The translations under genes and the position numbers were made by a program. From contig NZ_FOJW01000007.1 in NCBI RefSeq assembly GCF_900112045.1, positions 156,595-220,594 of the forward strand: 64,000 nucleotides of DNA, read 5' to 3'. A model generated the notes under the pieces. It did no database searches and was not told the DNA's origin. It saw nothing but the letters and a program-made list of their open reading frames with translations. This stretch comes from Lentibacillus halodurans. Its GTDB lineage: Bacteria; Bacillota; Bacilli; Bacillales; Amphibacillaceae. Shown here one piece after another: positions 1 to 8,374 of the stretch (positions within the stretch are counted from its first letter, which is position 1; every line of letters begins with the position of its first letter).

Positions 1-255
1 CCGAATTGGTCCGGTAAAATATCCACCTACCGTTATCATATTCAAGATCCAATCATGTTTGATAAGTCAATTAAAGTAACGATTGAACATGGTCATAACA
101 ATCACAGAAGCGATGACTATTCCAGTACAGCATATTGGTATCAGACAGAGCCGCATAATATGTTCCATCCGATTTTGCCTGTGAGTGACAGGCTGCCGTT
201 ACCGGATATTCTGCCATTTAATAATGAGAATCAAGAAAAATACTTTAATTATTAA
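1..255 (+). CDS. GH172 / DUF2961 family glycoside hydrolase, C-terminal part
   Basis: The frame is open from the first base of the window to a TAA at 253-255, so only the last 84 residues of a longer protein are present and the true start lies upstream. The residues around the motifs RYHIQDPI, VTIEHG and DDYSSTAYWYQ match the C-terminal jelly-roll end of the DUF2961 family, now classed as glycoside hydrolase 172, whose known members act on fructofuranose or arabinofuranose linkages. The catalytic region is outside the window, so substrate cannot be judged. It is followed by a secreted protein and a sugar-binding lipoprotein, which fits a carbohydrate-use cluster entering from the left. Family assignment rests on remembered motifs and is fairly secure. 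Confidence 0.75.
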   Translation, partial: PNWSGKISTYRYHIQDPIMFDKSIKVTIEHGHNNHRSDDYSSTAYWYQTEPHNMFHPILPVSDRLPLPDILPFNNENQEKYFNY

Positions 256-334
256 GCTCGGTTGAGTGAACACTTTTTGACATCAATGATCTGCAGAAGA
301 TTTCTGAATTGAAATGTTTTAAGGAGTGATTGGG

Positions 335-2344
335 ATGTCAATGAAAAAAATTTTATCGGCGGGTATGGTGACATCGGTTATGCTCACATGTCACTCAGCA
401 GCTTCTTCAATAGAAGCTGAGGAGTCTCATATACCTGAAAACAGTACTTTTTTTTCAACTGCTTATATTGAAGAATCTGACTCATATAACACAGAAAGTC
501 AGGGAGACCTATGGGCTTCTTGCTGGTCGGATGATGATAATCTATATGCTGCCAATGGGGATGGTGATGGATTTACAGTGAATCCGCCAAATGAGCCGAA
601 TATTCCGCCTGCTCATGAAAACCTCAATGATATTGCCGTAAGTAAAATACAGGGACAGCCAGGCAATTTAAATGGAGAAACGGTTGCGATGTCAGAGGAA
701 ATTGGCCAGGTTTGGAACGATCCGGCTCATTACAATAAAAAGCCAACAGGCATGGCGTGTGTTGATGGCGATATATATCTTGCTGTCCAAGATTTAAGCA
801 GGGATTTTAATGATGTTCCTTCAGCCACCATTCTTAAATCCACAGATAAAGGGAAGACGTGGTCATGGGATGAATCTGCTCCTATGTTTGATGATTATAC
901 GTTCACGACCATTATGTTTCTGGACTACGGGAAAGACTATGGAAATGCTAAGGATAACTATGTATATGCATATGGACTGGACAATAATTGGCGAGATTCA
1001 TTCAATGATAGAGTAGAAGATCCCACGAATCTTTATTTGGCAAGGGTTTCAAAATCGAGGATTATGGACCGCTCAACATGGGAGTTCTACAGCGGAGATG
1101 CAAATGGTGAACCTGAATGGTCCAATGATATAAATGATAAAAAAGCCGTATTGCAGGATGAAAGAAAAATTTATCAGGATACGTATTTTTCAGATTCTCC
1201 ACAGGATATGACCGTTATATCCCAGGGGAATGTGGTTTATAATAAACCGTTAGAGCGGTACATTTATACGTCGTGGACAGAGTATACATTTGAATTCTAT
1301 GAGGCACCGAGCCCATGGGGACCGTGGAAAAGATTTATGACGAAAGATTACGGTGCTTATCCCTGGACAGATACTAAAAATGGCGGATATGCCACGACGA
1401 TACCTTCAAAATTTATCAGTGATGATGGCAAGGAAATGTTCGTTCAGTCCAATACGTTTATGGGAGAGGTCAATAACTATAATTTTTCATTAAGAAAACT
1501 AACGGTTGAACCATATAGCCCGTCAACTCCTGATAATGATAAAGACAATTACGCAAACCTTGCTGTGGTCGGTGAGGGGACAATACCGATTAACAAAGTT
1601 GCCCATTACGGAAATGTAGATTATGTCAATAATGGGGTACGTCAAGAGTCAGAAGACAGCTGGAATAATGAAGCCAAGTTACTTGATTGGTGGGGATATA
1701 AGTGGGAAAAAAATTATAATTTTAATCATGTGATCTATACAACCGGAGATATTTATCCCGATGGAGGCTGGTTCAAGGAAGATTTAAAAGTCCAAGTGAG
1801 GCAAAACTTTGAATGGGTTGATGTATCAAACCTCTCGTCTACACCAGAGTATCCATTTGACGAAACAGCAGGTACGAATAAAACTTATTCATTTGATTTT
1901 GATGATACGTGGGGGGATGCTGTTCGTATTATAGGTCTTCCGGGCGGAAACAGGAGTTTCACCTCGATCGGAGAGCTGGCGGTTTTCTATCGAAATGACG
2001 ATCCTCCAAACAATAAACGGTTCACTCTGAAAAATACAGAAATGACTAAAACGAAATCGGAAGGGATTTCGGTAAAAACGACTGTAGACCGCACTGCCAA
2101 TACTGATGACCATGAAGGGAAAGAAAGTATCATTTTGCAGCTTAGGAAGAACAACAAACCTGTTGATGTTATGGCAACCAGGAAAGATATACAGCAATCA
2201 GAAGAGATCATGGTGTCTTTTCAGCGGAAAGATGATTTGAAGAAATACAGCGTTAAGGCCGTCGTGGCAAATTCATTAGAAGATTTTCTGTCAGGTGAAG
2301 ATGAAGCGGAGATTTTATCAAATGAAATGATCATTTCAGAGTAA
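335..2344 (+). CDS. Secreted protein with predicted beta-propeller (DUF4185-like), function unknown
   Basis: A 669-residue protein. I chose ATG 335 because AAGGAG at 321-326 sits eight bases upstream; an in-frame GTG at 326 overlaps that site. The N-terminus has two lysines followed by a hydrophobic stretch and an Ala/Ser-rich cleavage region, so it is exported; the LTC triplet is a poor lipobox. The first 400 or so residues are rich in Trp, Asp and Tyr, with repeats such as ILKSTDKGKTWSW (an Asp-box-like S-x-D-x-G-x-x-W motif) and YLARVSKS, as in DUF4185 and sialidase-type propellers. The C-terminal third looks like one or two beta-sandwich modules. It sits between a GH172 enzyme and a sugar-binding lipoprotein 23 bp downstream, so an extracellular carbohydrate role is inferred. 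Catalytic activity cannot be claimed. Confidence 0.7.
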   Translation: MSMKKILSAGMVTSVMLTCHSAASSIEAEESHIPENSTFFSTAYIEESDSYNTESQGDLWASCWSDDDNLYAANGDGDGFTVNPPNEPNIPPAHENLNDIAVSKIQGQPGNLNGETVAMSEEIGQVWNDPAHYNKKPTGMACVDGDIYLAVQDLSRDFNDVPSATILKSTDKGKTWSWDESAPMFDDYTFTTIMFLDYGKDYGNAKDNYVYAYGLDNNWRDSFNDRVEDPTNLYLARVSKSRIMDRSTWEFYSGDANGEPEWSNDINDKKAVLQDERKIYQDTYFSDSPQDMTVISQGNVVYNKPLERYIYTSWTEYTFEFYEAPSPWGPWKRFMTKDYGAYPWTDTKNGGYATTIPSKFISDDGKEMFVQSNTFMGEVNNYNFSLRKLTVEPYSPSTPDNDKDNYANLAVVGEGTIPINKVAHYGNVDYVNNGVRQESEDSWNNEAKLLDWWGYKWEKNYNFNHVIYTTGDIYPDGGWFKEDLKVQVRQNFEWVDVSNLSSTPEYPFDETAGTNKTYSFDFDDTWGDAVRIIGLPGGNRSFTSIGELAVFYRNDDPPNNKRFTLKNTEMTKTKSEGISVKTTVDRTANTDDHEGKESIILQLRKNNKPVDVMATRKDIQQSEEIMVSFQRKDDLKKYSVKAVVANSLEDFLSGEDEAEILSNEMIISE

Positions 2345-2366
2345 TGAGATCGGAGGATTGTAAAAG

Positions 2367-3620
2367 ATGCGGCTAAAGGTGATTTTTGGTTGTTTCGTGT
2401 TTTTTCTTTTTTTGCTTGGGTGTTCATCATCTGAAACGGCTGAAAGTTCTCAGGACCCTGTTACATTGAAATTCTGGGATTTTCAGTTTGATATGCATCA
2501 GGAATTGTTTCAGGATATGGTGGATGAATATAACTCGATACAGGATGATGTGAAAATTGAATATTCGTCTCATGGCAATTCAACAGATTATTCCAATCAA
2601 AAACTCCCTGTAGCATTTGCAAACGAAGAAGGACCTGATATATTCCTGACGAGTGCGGGTGATTTTAACAAGTATGCAAATGCAGGTGTCTTGGCAGATT
2701 TATCACCTTATTTTACAGATTCGATTCAAAATGACTTTCTTCCGTCAACACTAGAGGCTGTGAAGTATGACGGTAATATTCTCGCTATGCCGCTTGAGAT
2801 GGAACTTTTAGGGTTGTTCTATAATCAAGAATTGCTGGAAGAACAGAATATAGATCCACCGGGAACATGGGACGAATTATTGGATGCTGCACGACAGCTT
2901 ACAACAGATGAGGTATCCGGGCTTGTTCTGCCGACAGATAAAGGACCCTATTTGAATTTTATATGGTACCCATTTTTATGGCAAAATGATGGAAATGTTT
3001 TAAACGATGATCATTCAGCGTCAACTTTTGATTCTCAGGCAGCTGCTGAGGCGCTGGATTACTGGGGTACGTTTTTTGAAGAAGGGTTAGCTCCGTCAAA
3101 GTTGCAGGAAGGGGCGGGTGATATTGATAACATCACAAATGGAACTGCTGCTATGCAAGTTACCGGTACTTGGGCCATTTCAGATCTGGAAAATAAGTTT
3201 CCGGATTTTAACGCAGGCTTGGTACCGATACCAATTCCGGAAGGCGGAAGTCATGCAACGGCTGGAGGTGGATGGAAACTCGCCGCTAATGCAAATGGGG
3301 ATCATGTCGAGGAAGCAGCGGAATTTATTATGTGGGCGTTTGGTGAAGATTCCGCAAGACCACTGAAATGGGCTAAGATGAAATCTGCTTATCCGGCGAG
3401 GAGATCTGTATTGGAAGATGGCGAAGAATACTTTCAGAGTGGTCTCAGGGAAGTATTCACCAATCAAATTTACGATTCAGCAATTCCCGAACCGCGTTTC
3501 GATGCTCAGGTAGTAGATGCAGTTGGAGAAGCGTTGCAAAATGTTATGTTCAACGATGTCAGCGGGAAAGAAGCAGTAGAGGCTGCTCATGAAAAAATTG
3601 AAGGAGTTGTGTCAGAATAA
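2367..3620 (+). CDS. ABC transporter sugar-binding lipoprotein (family 1 extracellular solute-binding protein)
   Basis: A 417-residue protein starting at ATG 2367 with CGGAGG ten bases upstream. Its signal peptide ends in a clear lipobox (FLLGC, Cys at residue 19), so the mature protein is a membrane-anchored lipoprotein outside the cell. The motif order is that of MalE/UgpB-type receptors: TLKFWDF near the start, then LPVAFANEEGPDIFL, YDGNILAMPLEME, GTWDELLDAARQLT and AAMQVTGTWAISDLE. Many Asp and Glu residues fit a protein adapted to salty surroundings. No permease or ATPase genes follow it, so the partner components are either upstream of the window or elsewhere. The substrate is unknown, probably an oligosaccharide released by the neighbouring hydrolases. 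Confidence 0.88.
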   Translation: MRLKVIFGCFVFFLFLLGCSSSETAESSQDPVTLKFWDFQFDMHQELFQDMVDEYNSIQDDVKIEYSSHGNSTDYSNQKLPVAFANEEGPDIFLTSAGDFNKYANAGVLADLSPYFTDSIQNDFLPSTLEAVKYDGNILAMPLEMELLGLFYNQELLEEQNIDPPGTWDELLDAARQLTTDEVSGLVLPTDKGPYLNFIWYPFLWQNDGNVLNDDHSASTFDSQAAAEALDYWGTFFEEGLAPSKLQEGAGDIDNITNGTAAMQVTGTWAISDLENKFPDFNAGLVPIPIPEGGSHATAGGGWKLAANANGDHVEEAAEFIMWAFGEDSARPLKWAKMKSAYPARRSVLEDGEEYFQSGLREVFTNQIYDSAIPEPRFDAQVVDAVGEALQNVMFNDVSGKEAVEAAHEKIEGVVSE

Positions 3621-3755
3621 ATCGTGACGGATGATAGGGGTATCTTTTCCTAGATGGTAAAGCTACTCTCATTTTTTTCTCATAGAATTGCTGACTACAT
3701 TAAATATTCCTGGTTCATGTAACACCAAATTTATTCATTAAAGAAGTTAAAATGA

Positions 3756-3947
3756 ATGGCATTATCTGAGATTGTGCGCCATAACCTGGCAAACTTGAAA
3801 GCACCTGCCATGATTTTTCCCTCGTCTGTTGATCATGTCGTTCCACCGGAGAATTCAGGGAGCTCTATGAATCCCTTTTGTCTGGTGGTGCACCGTTATG
3901 ATGATATCATCACCTACTCAAAATGTCATTTTTACGTTGAAAAATAG
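3756..3947 (+). pseudogene. Remnant of an alpha/beta-hydrolase (carboxylesterase-like) C-terminus
   Basis: The reading frame from 3756 encodes 63 residues in which RHNLANLKAPAMIFPSSVDH and VVPPENS resemble the C-terminal catalytic-Asp loop of Est30-like esterases and other alpha/beta hydrolases (pattern V-x-A-P-x-x-x-x-x-S-x-x-D-H-V-V-P-P-E-N-S). After the ENSG at about 3855 the residues stop looking like the family, while the +1 frame continues ELYESLLSGG before a stop, so a frameshift is likely. There is no good ribosome site, and the nucleophile-bearing half of the protein is absent. The rest of 3621-4022 contains only the promoter listed separately. I read this as a decayed gene fragment, with moderate to low certainty. 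Confidence 0.4.
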
Positions 3948-3964
3948 TATCTATCTGTTATAAT
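3937..3964 (+). promoter_or_regulatory. Promoter of the acyl-CoA operon
   Basis: TTGAAA (3937-3942), a 16-bp spacer and a consensus TATAAT (3959-3964) lie about 60 bp upstream of the acyl-CoA dehydrogenase start. This is a good match to a vegetative sigma-A promoter. Confidence 0.7.
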
Positions 3965-3983
3965 AGTATTAAATATTCTGAAC

Positions 3984-4001
3984 ATACCAGCCAGTAGGTA
4001 T
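3984..4001. promoter_or_regulatory. Inverted repeat, candidate TetR-family operator
   Basis: ATACC and GGTAT, perfect complements separated by eight bases, lie 20 bp downstream of the -10 box. The size and the ACC...GGT symmetry suit TetR-family repressors. A TetR-like gene is encoded in the same cluster at 6207-6779, so autoregulated control of the operon is a reasonable inference, not shown. Confidence 0.45.
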
Positions 4002-4022
4002 TATTTGACCGGGGGGATGTAA

Positions 4023-5228
4023 GTGGATTTTTCTTATTCCAAGAAAACCAAGGCGTTACAGCGGAAATTAACGGTATTTATGGAAGAACATGTGTATCCA
4101 AATGAAAGAATTTATAAAGAGCAGCTGGACCAGCAGGAAAGCCGGTGGACCAATGTGCCGTCTATTATTGAAGAATTAAAACAAGAGGCTAAAGAAAATG
4201 GGTTGTGGAATTTGTTCCTGCCAGACAGTACATATGGAGCTGGCCTTACCAATCTGGAATATGCACCATTATGCGAAATCATGGGTCGTTCTATGATTGG
4301 CTCGGAAGTTTTCAACTGCAATGCGCCGGATACGGGTAATATGGAGCTTTTGGAGCGATATGGGTCGGAAAAGCAGAAAAAGCAATGGCTGGAACCGCTC
4401 TTGGCGGGGGAAATTAGATCGTGTTTTTCCATGACGGAACCTGATGTCGCTTCAAGTGACGCCACCAATATAGACGTCAGCATAACGCGGGATGGTAATG
4501 AATATGTCATCAACGGACGCAAATGGTGGTCATCAGGGGCAGGCGATCCACGCTGCAAGTTGGCCATCGTGATGGGGAAGAATGATCCTGATGCCCCTAA
4601 ACATCAGCAGCAGTCGATGATCCTTGTCCCACTGGATACACCAGGCGTGAAGGTAGAGCGCATGCTGCCGGTATTTGGCTATGATCATGCACCACATGGC
4701 CATGCAGAAATAACGTACGATAATGTTCGCGTTCCGGCGGAGAATATGATTTGGGGAGAAGGAAAAGGTTTTGCCATAGCACAGGGAAGGCTTGGACCCG
4801 GGCGGATACATCATTGCATGCGGACAATTGGTGCTGCAGAGCGGGCGCTTGAAGCATTGTGTAAGCGCGTTCAAAGTCGGACAGCTTTTGGCAAAAATCT
4901 GGCCGATCAAGGTGTGATCCGGGAATGGATAGCTGATTCACGGATGGAGATTGAGCAGGCGCGGCTTCTAACCTTAAAAACAGCTTACATGATGGATACG
5001 GTTGGCAATAAGGAAGCAAAATCGGAAATTTCGATGATCAAGGTCATTGCACCGAATATGGCCTTAAAAGTGATAGACCGGACGATTCAAGCTTTTGGAG
5101 GTGCCGGTGTGAGTGATGATTTTATTCTAGCCGAACAGTGGGCCAACATCCGTACGTTAAGAATAGCAGACGGTCCGGATGAAGTTCACCGTAGGCAAGT
5201 GGCTAAATTGGAATTACGAAACGATTAA
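4023..5228 (+). CDS. Acyl-CoA dehydrogenase, ACAD10/ACAD11 type
   Basis: A 401-residue FAD enzyme of normal acyl-CoA dehydrogenase length, starting at GTG 4023 behind a G-rich site. Motifs follow the family order: [80 protein letters not shown] and [11 protein letters not shown]. The [15 protein letters not shown] and GDPRC signatures are specific to the ACAD10/ACAD11 subgroup rather than to ordinary fatty-acid dehydrogenases. In those animal proteins the dehydrogenase domain is fused to an APH-fold kinase; here the kinase is encoded separately at 7296-8369. That pairing suggests dehydration/desaturation of a phosphorylated 4-hydroxyacyl-CoA rather than simple beta-oxidation, which is inference. 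It is the first gene of the operon. Confidence 0.9.
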   Translation: MDFSYSKKTKALQRKLTVFMEEHVYPNERIYKEQLDQQESRWTNVPSIIEELKQEAKENGLWNLFLPDSTYGAGLTNLEYAPLCEIMGRSMIGSEVFNCNAPDTGNMELLERYGSEKQKKQWLEPLLAGEIRSCFSMTEPDVASSDATNIDVSITRDGNEYVINGRKWWSSGAGDPRCKLAIVMGKNDPDAPKHQQQSMILVPLDTPGVKVERMLPVFGYDHAPHGHAEITYDNVRVPAENMIWGEGKGFAIAQGRLGPGRIHHCMRTIGAAERALEALCKRVQSRTAFGKNLADQGVIREWIADSRMEIEQARLLTLKTAYMMDTVGNKEAKSEISMIKVIAPNMALKVIDRTIQAFGGAGVSDDFILAEQWANIRTLRIADGPDEVHRRQVAKLELRND

Positions 5229-5255
5229 GCTATTGACTTGATTAGGAGGATTTAC

Positions 5256-6029
5256 ATGAGTGTGTTTGATTTATTTAAACTTGATGGTAAAACGGCGATT
5301 GTTTCAGGTGGTGCCCGGGGGCTTGGCGCACAAATTGCCACAGTCTTTGCCGAGGTAGGCGCCAATGTTGTTGTCTGTTCGCGGAAATTGGAAGCCTGTG
5401 AACAAATGAGTGAAAAATTGAAGGCGTACGGTGTGGAATCCGTTGCGTTTGAATGTGATGTCACCAAACGTGAGGATGTCCAAAACGTTATTGAAGGGAC
5501 CATGGAACGTTTGGGTGGCATCGATATTTTAGTCAATAACAGCGGTGCGACATGGGGAGCGCATGTGCTGGATATGCCGTTCGAGGCTTGGCAGAAGGTG
5601 ATGAATGTCAATATAACCGGCACTTTTTTGATGAGCCAGGAAGCGGGAAAACATATGGTTAAACAGAAGCAGGGAAAAATTATTAACATGGCATCCATTG
5701 CCGGGTTTGGCGGAACTGATCCAGGGTATATGGATACCATTGGCTATAATACGAGTAAGGGGGCGATCATCACGTTCACGAAAGATCTGGCAGTAAAATG
5801 GGGACAGCACAATATTAATGTGAATGCAATCGCGCCAGGCTTTTTCCCGACGAAAATGTCTCGCGGGCTGCTGGAGAACGGGCAGGAGAAAATTCTTGAA
5901 AATACACCGCTGAATCGGCTTGGTCGTGATGATGATATTAAAGGTGCAGCCTTGTTCCTAGCTTCAGGAGCGTCTGATTATGTGAGTGGGGATATTTTAA
6001 CAGTGGACGGTGGTGCACATGCCTATTAA
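5256..6029 (+). CDS. Short-chain dehydrogenase/reductase
   Basis: A 257-residue SDR. ATG 5256 is chosen because AGGAGGA at 5244-5250 precedes it; an in-frame TTG at 5238 would put that site inside the gene. It has the N-terminal cofactor motif SGGARGLGAQ, the NNSG structural motif, MASIAG with the catalytic Ser region, and YNTSK with the catalytic Tyr and Lys, then IAPGFFPT and the C-terminal SGDILTVDGG. It resembles gluconate-5-dehydrogenase and 3-oxoacyl reductase-like enzymes. It follows the acyl-CoA dehydrogenase by 27 bp. In the Pseudomonas lva pathway an SDR reduces a 4-ketoacyl-CoA to the 4-hydroxyacyl-CoA, and this gene could fill that role. The actual substrate cannot be read from sequence. 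Confidence 0.85.
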   Translation: MSVFDLFKLDGKTAIVSGGARGLGAQIATVFAEVGANVVVCSRKLEACEQMSEKLKAYGVESVAFECDVTKREDVQNVIEGTMERLGGIDILVNNSGATWGAHVLDMPFEAWQKVMNVNITGTFLMSQEAGKHMVKQKQGKIINMASIAGFGGTDPGYMDTIGYNTSKGAIITFTKDLAVKWGQHNINVNAIAPGFFPTKMSRGLLENGQEKILENTPLNRLGRDDDIKGAALFLASGASDYVSGDILTVDGGAHAY

Positions 6030-6206
6030 TCTATGAAGGCTGATAGACGATTTTGTTATTCTCCCGTAAGCGAAGGTTCCGCTTTCTCTGTTATAATAAA
6101 GAAAGCCATGGTGCCGATAACTGCTATGTGCTGGATAAAGGTAAATGCGGCTTGGCACCGGCGATCAGTCAAAAAATGATCAATTTGAAACAAGAGGGGC
6201 ATAAAC

Positions 6207-6779
6207 ATGAAAGATCTCATAACACAACAAGCAATTGTCTTATTTGGGAAAAAAGGGTTCAGTGAGACGTCTATACAGGATATTGTCGATGCATTGGACG
6301 TTACCAAAGGAACATTTTATTATTATTTCACCAGCAAGGAACAGCTTTTAAAGGAAATTCATCATGAATATATTACCGATCTGCTCGAACGCCAAAACGG
6401 TATTATCCAAAGTGATGCCCTGAATCAAAAGGAAAAGATAACCGGTATCATTCGCTTATTGATCACTGACATTGCCGATAAAGGTCCGAGTGCCCGTGTG
6501 TTTTTTCGGGAGATGCGGCATTTAACGAATGAAAATGCAGAAGTGATTAAACAGAAGAGGGAGGATTTCCGTTTAAATATTGAAAAGATATTGCGCACAG
6601 GGATTAAACAGGGGGAATTTCAGCAGGATCTCCGGACTGATATGACAGCATTTGGCATCCTTGGTGTCACCAATTGGAGCTACAACTGGTTTAATCCGCA
6701 TGGGGAGGTTTCTCCTGAGGAATTGGCAAAATTATTTTCAGATATGATTTTGACTGGAATTGTACCGGACGAGAGGTAA
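6207..6779 (+). CDS. TetR/AcrR family transcriptional regulator
   Basis: A 190-residue regulator with start ATG 6207 after AAGAGGGG. Residues 1-50 form the TetR DNA-binding domain: QAIVLFGKKGFSETSIQDIV, then DALDVTKGTFYYYFTSKEQL with the typical YYYF recognition-helix end. The C-terminal part is all-alpha and should bind a ligand, probably an acyl-CoA given its position. It resembles FadR/KstR2-type regulators of acyl-CoA catabolism. A TATAAT at 6092-6097 in the 177-bp upstream gap suggests its own promoter, although no good -35 box is visible. The ATACC-N8-GGTAT repeat upstream of the operon is a candidate target. Confidence 0.88.
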   Translation: MKDLITQQAIVLFGKKGFSETSIQDIVDALDVTKGTFYYYFTSKEQLLKEIHHEYITDLLERQNGIIQSDALNQKEKITGIIRLLITDIADKGPSARVFFREMRHLTNENAEVIKQKREDFRLNIEKILRTGIKQGEFQQDLRTDMTAFGILGVTNWSYNWFNPHGEVSPEELAKLFSDMILTGIVPDER

Positions 6780-6894
6780 TCCGGATGATTTCCAGAGAAG
6801 CTATCTTGGATTTATAAATATCAGAATAGTTTAAATGTTGCATTTGTATAGTATGTACCGCTTGATTTGGTCACGTATAAAAGAGGTGAGATTC

Positions 6895-7278
6895 ATGGAA
6901 ATCAAACCACGCATCTCTGAAACCGATATGTTGGGACACATCAATAATGCGAGCTATTTTGTCTACATGGAGGAAGCACGCCTGACCTTTTTGAAAGAAC
7001 TTGGCATGCATGTCAGTAACGGTGAATTTACTTTTGTACTTGTTTCAACAAAATGTAACTTTGTGCGCCAGGGGTATGTCGGCCAGGTTTTTGATGTTCA
7101 AACAGATGTCTCGCATATTGGGAGGACCAGTCTGACGCTGATCAGTGAAATCGCTGAGAAGGAATCAGGAAAAATCATTGCAAAAGGTGAGGCAACGATC
7201 GTTTATTTCGATACGGTTTATCAAAGGGCAGCCGAACTTCCGGATTCTTTCAGAGTAAAATTGAAAGCGAATACATGA
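6895..7278 (+). CDS. Acyl-CoA thioesterase, 4HBT hotdog fold
   Basis: A 127-residue protein, the usual length for single hotdog-fold thioesterases. ATG 6895 follows AAGAGGTGAG; an in-frame TTG further upstream has no ribosome site. The motif RISETDMLGHINNASYFVYM contains the Asp of the 4-hydroxybenzoyl-CoA thioesterase active site (D-x-x-G-H-x-N-N), followed by EEARLTFL. Such enzymes hydrolyse CoA thioesters in the cytoplasm and may release trapped CoA or finish a pathway. The stop codon overlaps an ATG that opens the kinase frame, and the genes are probably co-transcribed. Confidence 0.85.
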   Translation: MEIKPRISETDMLGHINNASYFVYMEEARLTFLKELGMHVSNGEFTFVLVSTKCNFVRQGYVGQVFDVQTDVSHIGRTSLTLISEIAEKESGKIIAKGEATIVYFDTVYQRAAELPDSFRVKLKANT

Positions 7279-7295
7279 TTGAAATGAGGGGGGGG

Positions 7296-8369
7296 ATGTC
7301 AATGACATTTGCATTCAATGACACGATTCAAGTCCGGAAAGGGGAAGAACTCAATAAAGAAAGTCTGCAGCGTTTCCTGAAAGAAAATATCGGCGGGGTG
7401 CCGGACGGATCATTGAAAATCAGGCAATTTGGCACCGGTCATTCGAATTTGACGTACTTACTAAACATTGGTGAATGGGAAGCGGTGCTGCGCAGACCCC
7501 CGATTGGACCGGTTGCACCAAAGGCACATGATATGGGGCGGGAATATGCGGTGCTGTCCGGTCTGCATCCGTATTATCCAACTGCGCCAAAACCATATAT
7601 TTATTCTGATGATGAAGATGTTATCGGGAACCCGTTTTTTATCATGGAACGGCGGAAAGGGATCGTGATAGATTCCGAGTTTCCTGAACACATCAAGTAT
7701 GATCCGTCTTTAGGAAGGAAAATTTCCGGGCTGATGGTTGATAAATTGGTCGAACTGCACCAAATTGATTATACGAAAACGAAATTGGCAAATATGTCGA
7801 AGCCGGATGGATTTATGAATCGTCAGGTGACCGGCTGGATTAACCGATATGAACGGGCCCGGACGGATGATATCGGTGGCGTGGACCAATTGATGAATTG
7901 GCTTGAGGGGCATATTCCTGTTTCCCTGGAACCGGCGATTATCCATTATGATTATAAGCTGAACAATGCCATGTTCTCCAAGGACTTCAGCGCTATGACA
8001 GGGCTGTTTGACTGGGAAATGACGACTGTCGGCGATCCGCTTGCAGATGTGGGTGCCGCTTTAAGCTACTGGATTCAGGCGGATGATCCAGATGAGCTGA
8101 AAAAGGGTCTTGGCAAACCGCCGGCAACGATTAAGGATGGTTTTTTCACGCGACGGGAATTTTTGGAGGATTATGCCCGCAAAAGCGGCCGGGATGTATC
8201 CAATATCAATTTTTATCTTACTTTTGCCTATTTTAAGCTGGCTGTCATCTGTCAGCAAATTTATTATCGGTATGCTAGAGGGCAAACTGATGATCCGAGA
8301 TTTGCCCGCTTCAATCAATTTGTGGCCAATCTCATCCAGTATGCGCTTTATACGATCAAAGGTGTGTGA
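7296..8369 (+). CDS. APH-fold phosphotransferase, ACAD10/11 kinase type
   Basis: About 357 residues. The frame is open from ATG 7275 (overlapping the previous stop), but GAGGGGGGGG at 7286-7295 points to ATG 7296 or ATG 7302 as the start. Motifs are FGTGHSNLTYLL (nucleotide loop), EAVLRRPPIGP (with the ATP-binding position), AIIHYDYKLNNAMF (the catalytic loop, Brenner-type H-x-D-x-x-x-x-N) and GLFDWEMTTVGDPLADVG (the metal-binding D-W-E). This is the phosphotransferase family placed N-terminal to the dehydrogenase in ACAD10/11 and named LvaA in levulinate degradation. There it phosphorylates the 4-hydroxyl of a 4-hydroxyacyl-CoA. It is not an aminoglycoside-resistance gene despite the fold name. 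Confidence 0.87.
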   Translation: MSMTFAFNDTIQVRKGEELNKESLQRFLKENIGGVPDGSLKIRQFGTGHSNLTYLLNIGEWEAVLRRPPIGPVAPKAHDMGREYAVLSGLHPYYPTAPKPYIYSDDEDVIGNPFFIMERRKGIVIDSEFPEHIKYDPSLGRKISGLMVDKLVELHQIDYTKTKLANMSKPDGFMNRQVTGWINRYERARTDDIGGVDQLMNWLEGHIPVSLEPAIIHYDYKLNNAMFSKDFSAMTGLFDWEMTTVGDPLADVGAALSYWIQADDPDELKKGLGKPPATIKDGFFTRREFLEDYARKSGRDVSNINFYLTFAYFKLAVICQQIYYRYARGQTDDPRFARFNQFVANLIQYALYTIKGV

Positions 8370-8374
8370 GTGCC

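Noticed and set aside
6053..6307. Short frames on both strands before the TetR gene
   Set aside because: No ribosome site or recognisable motif, and they overlap the real TetR start at 6207.
7296..8369. Aminoglycoside resistance gene
   Set aside because: The fold is shared, but motifs and operon context match the ACAD10/11-type kinase.
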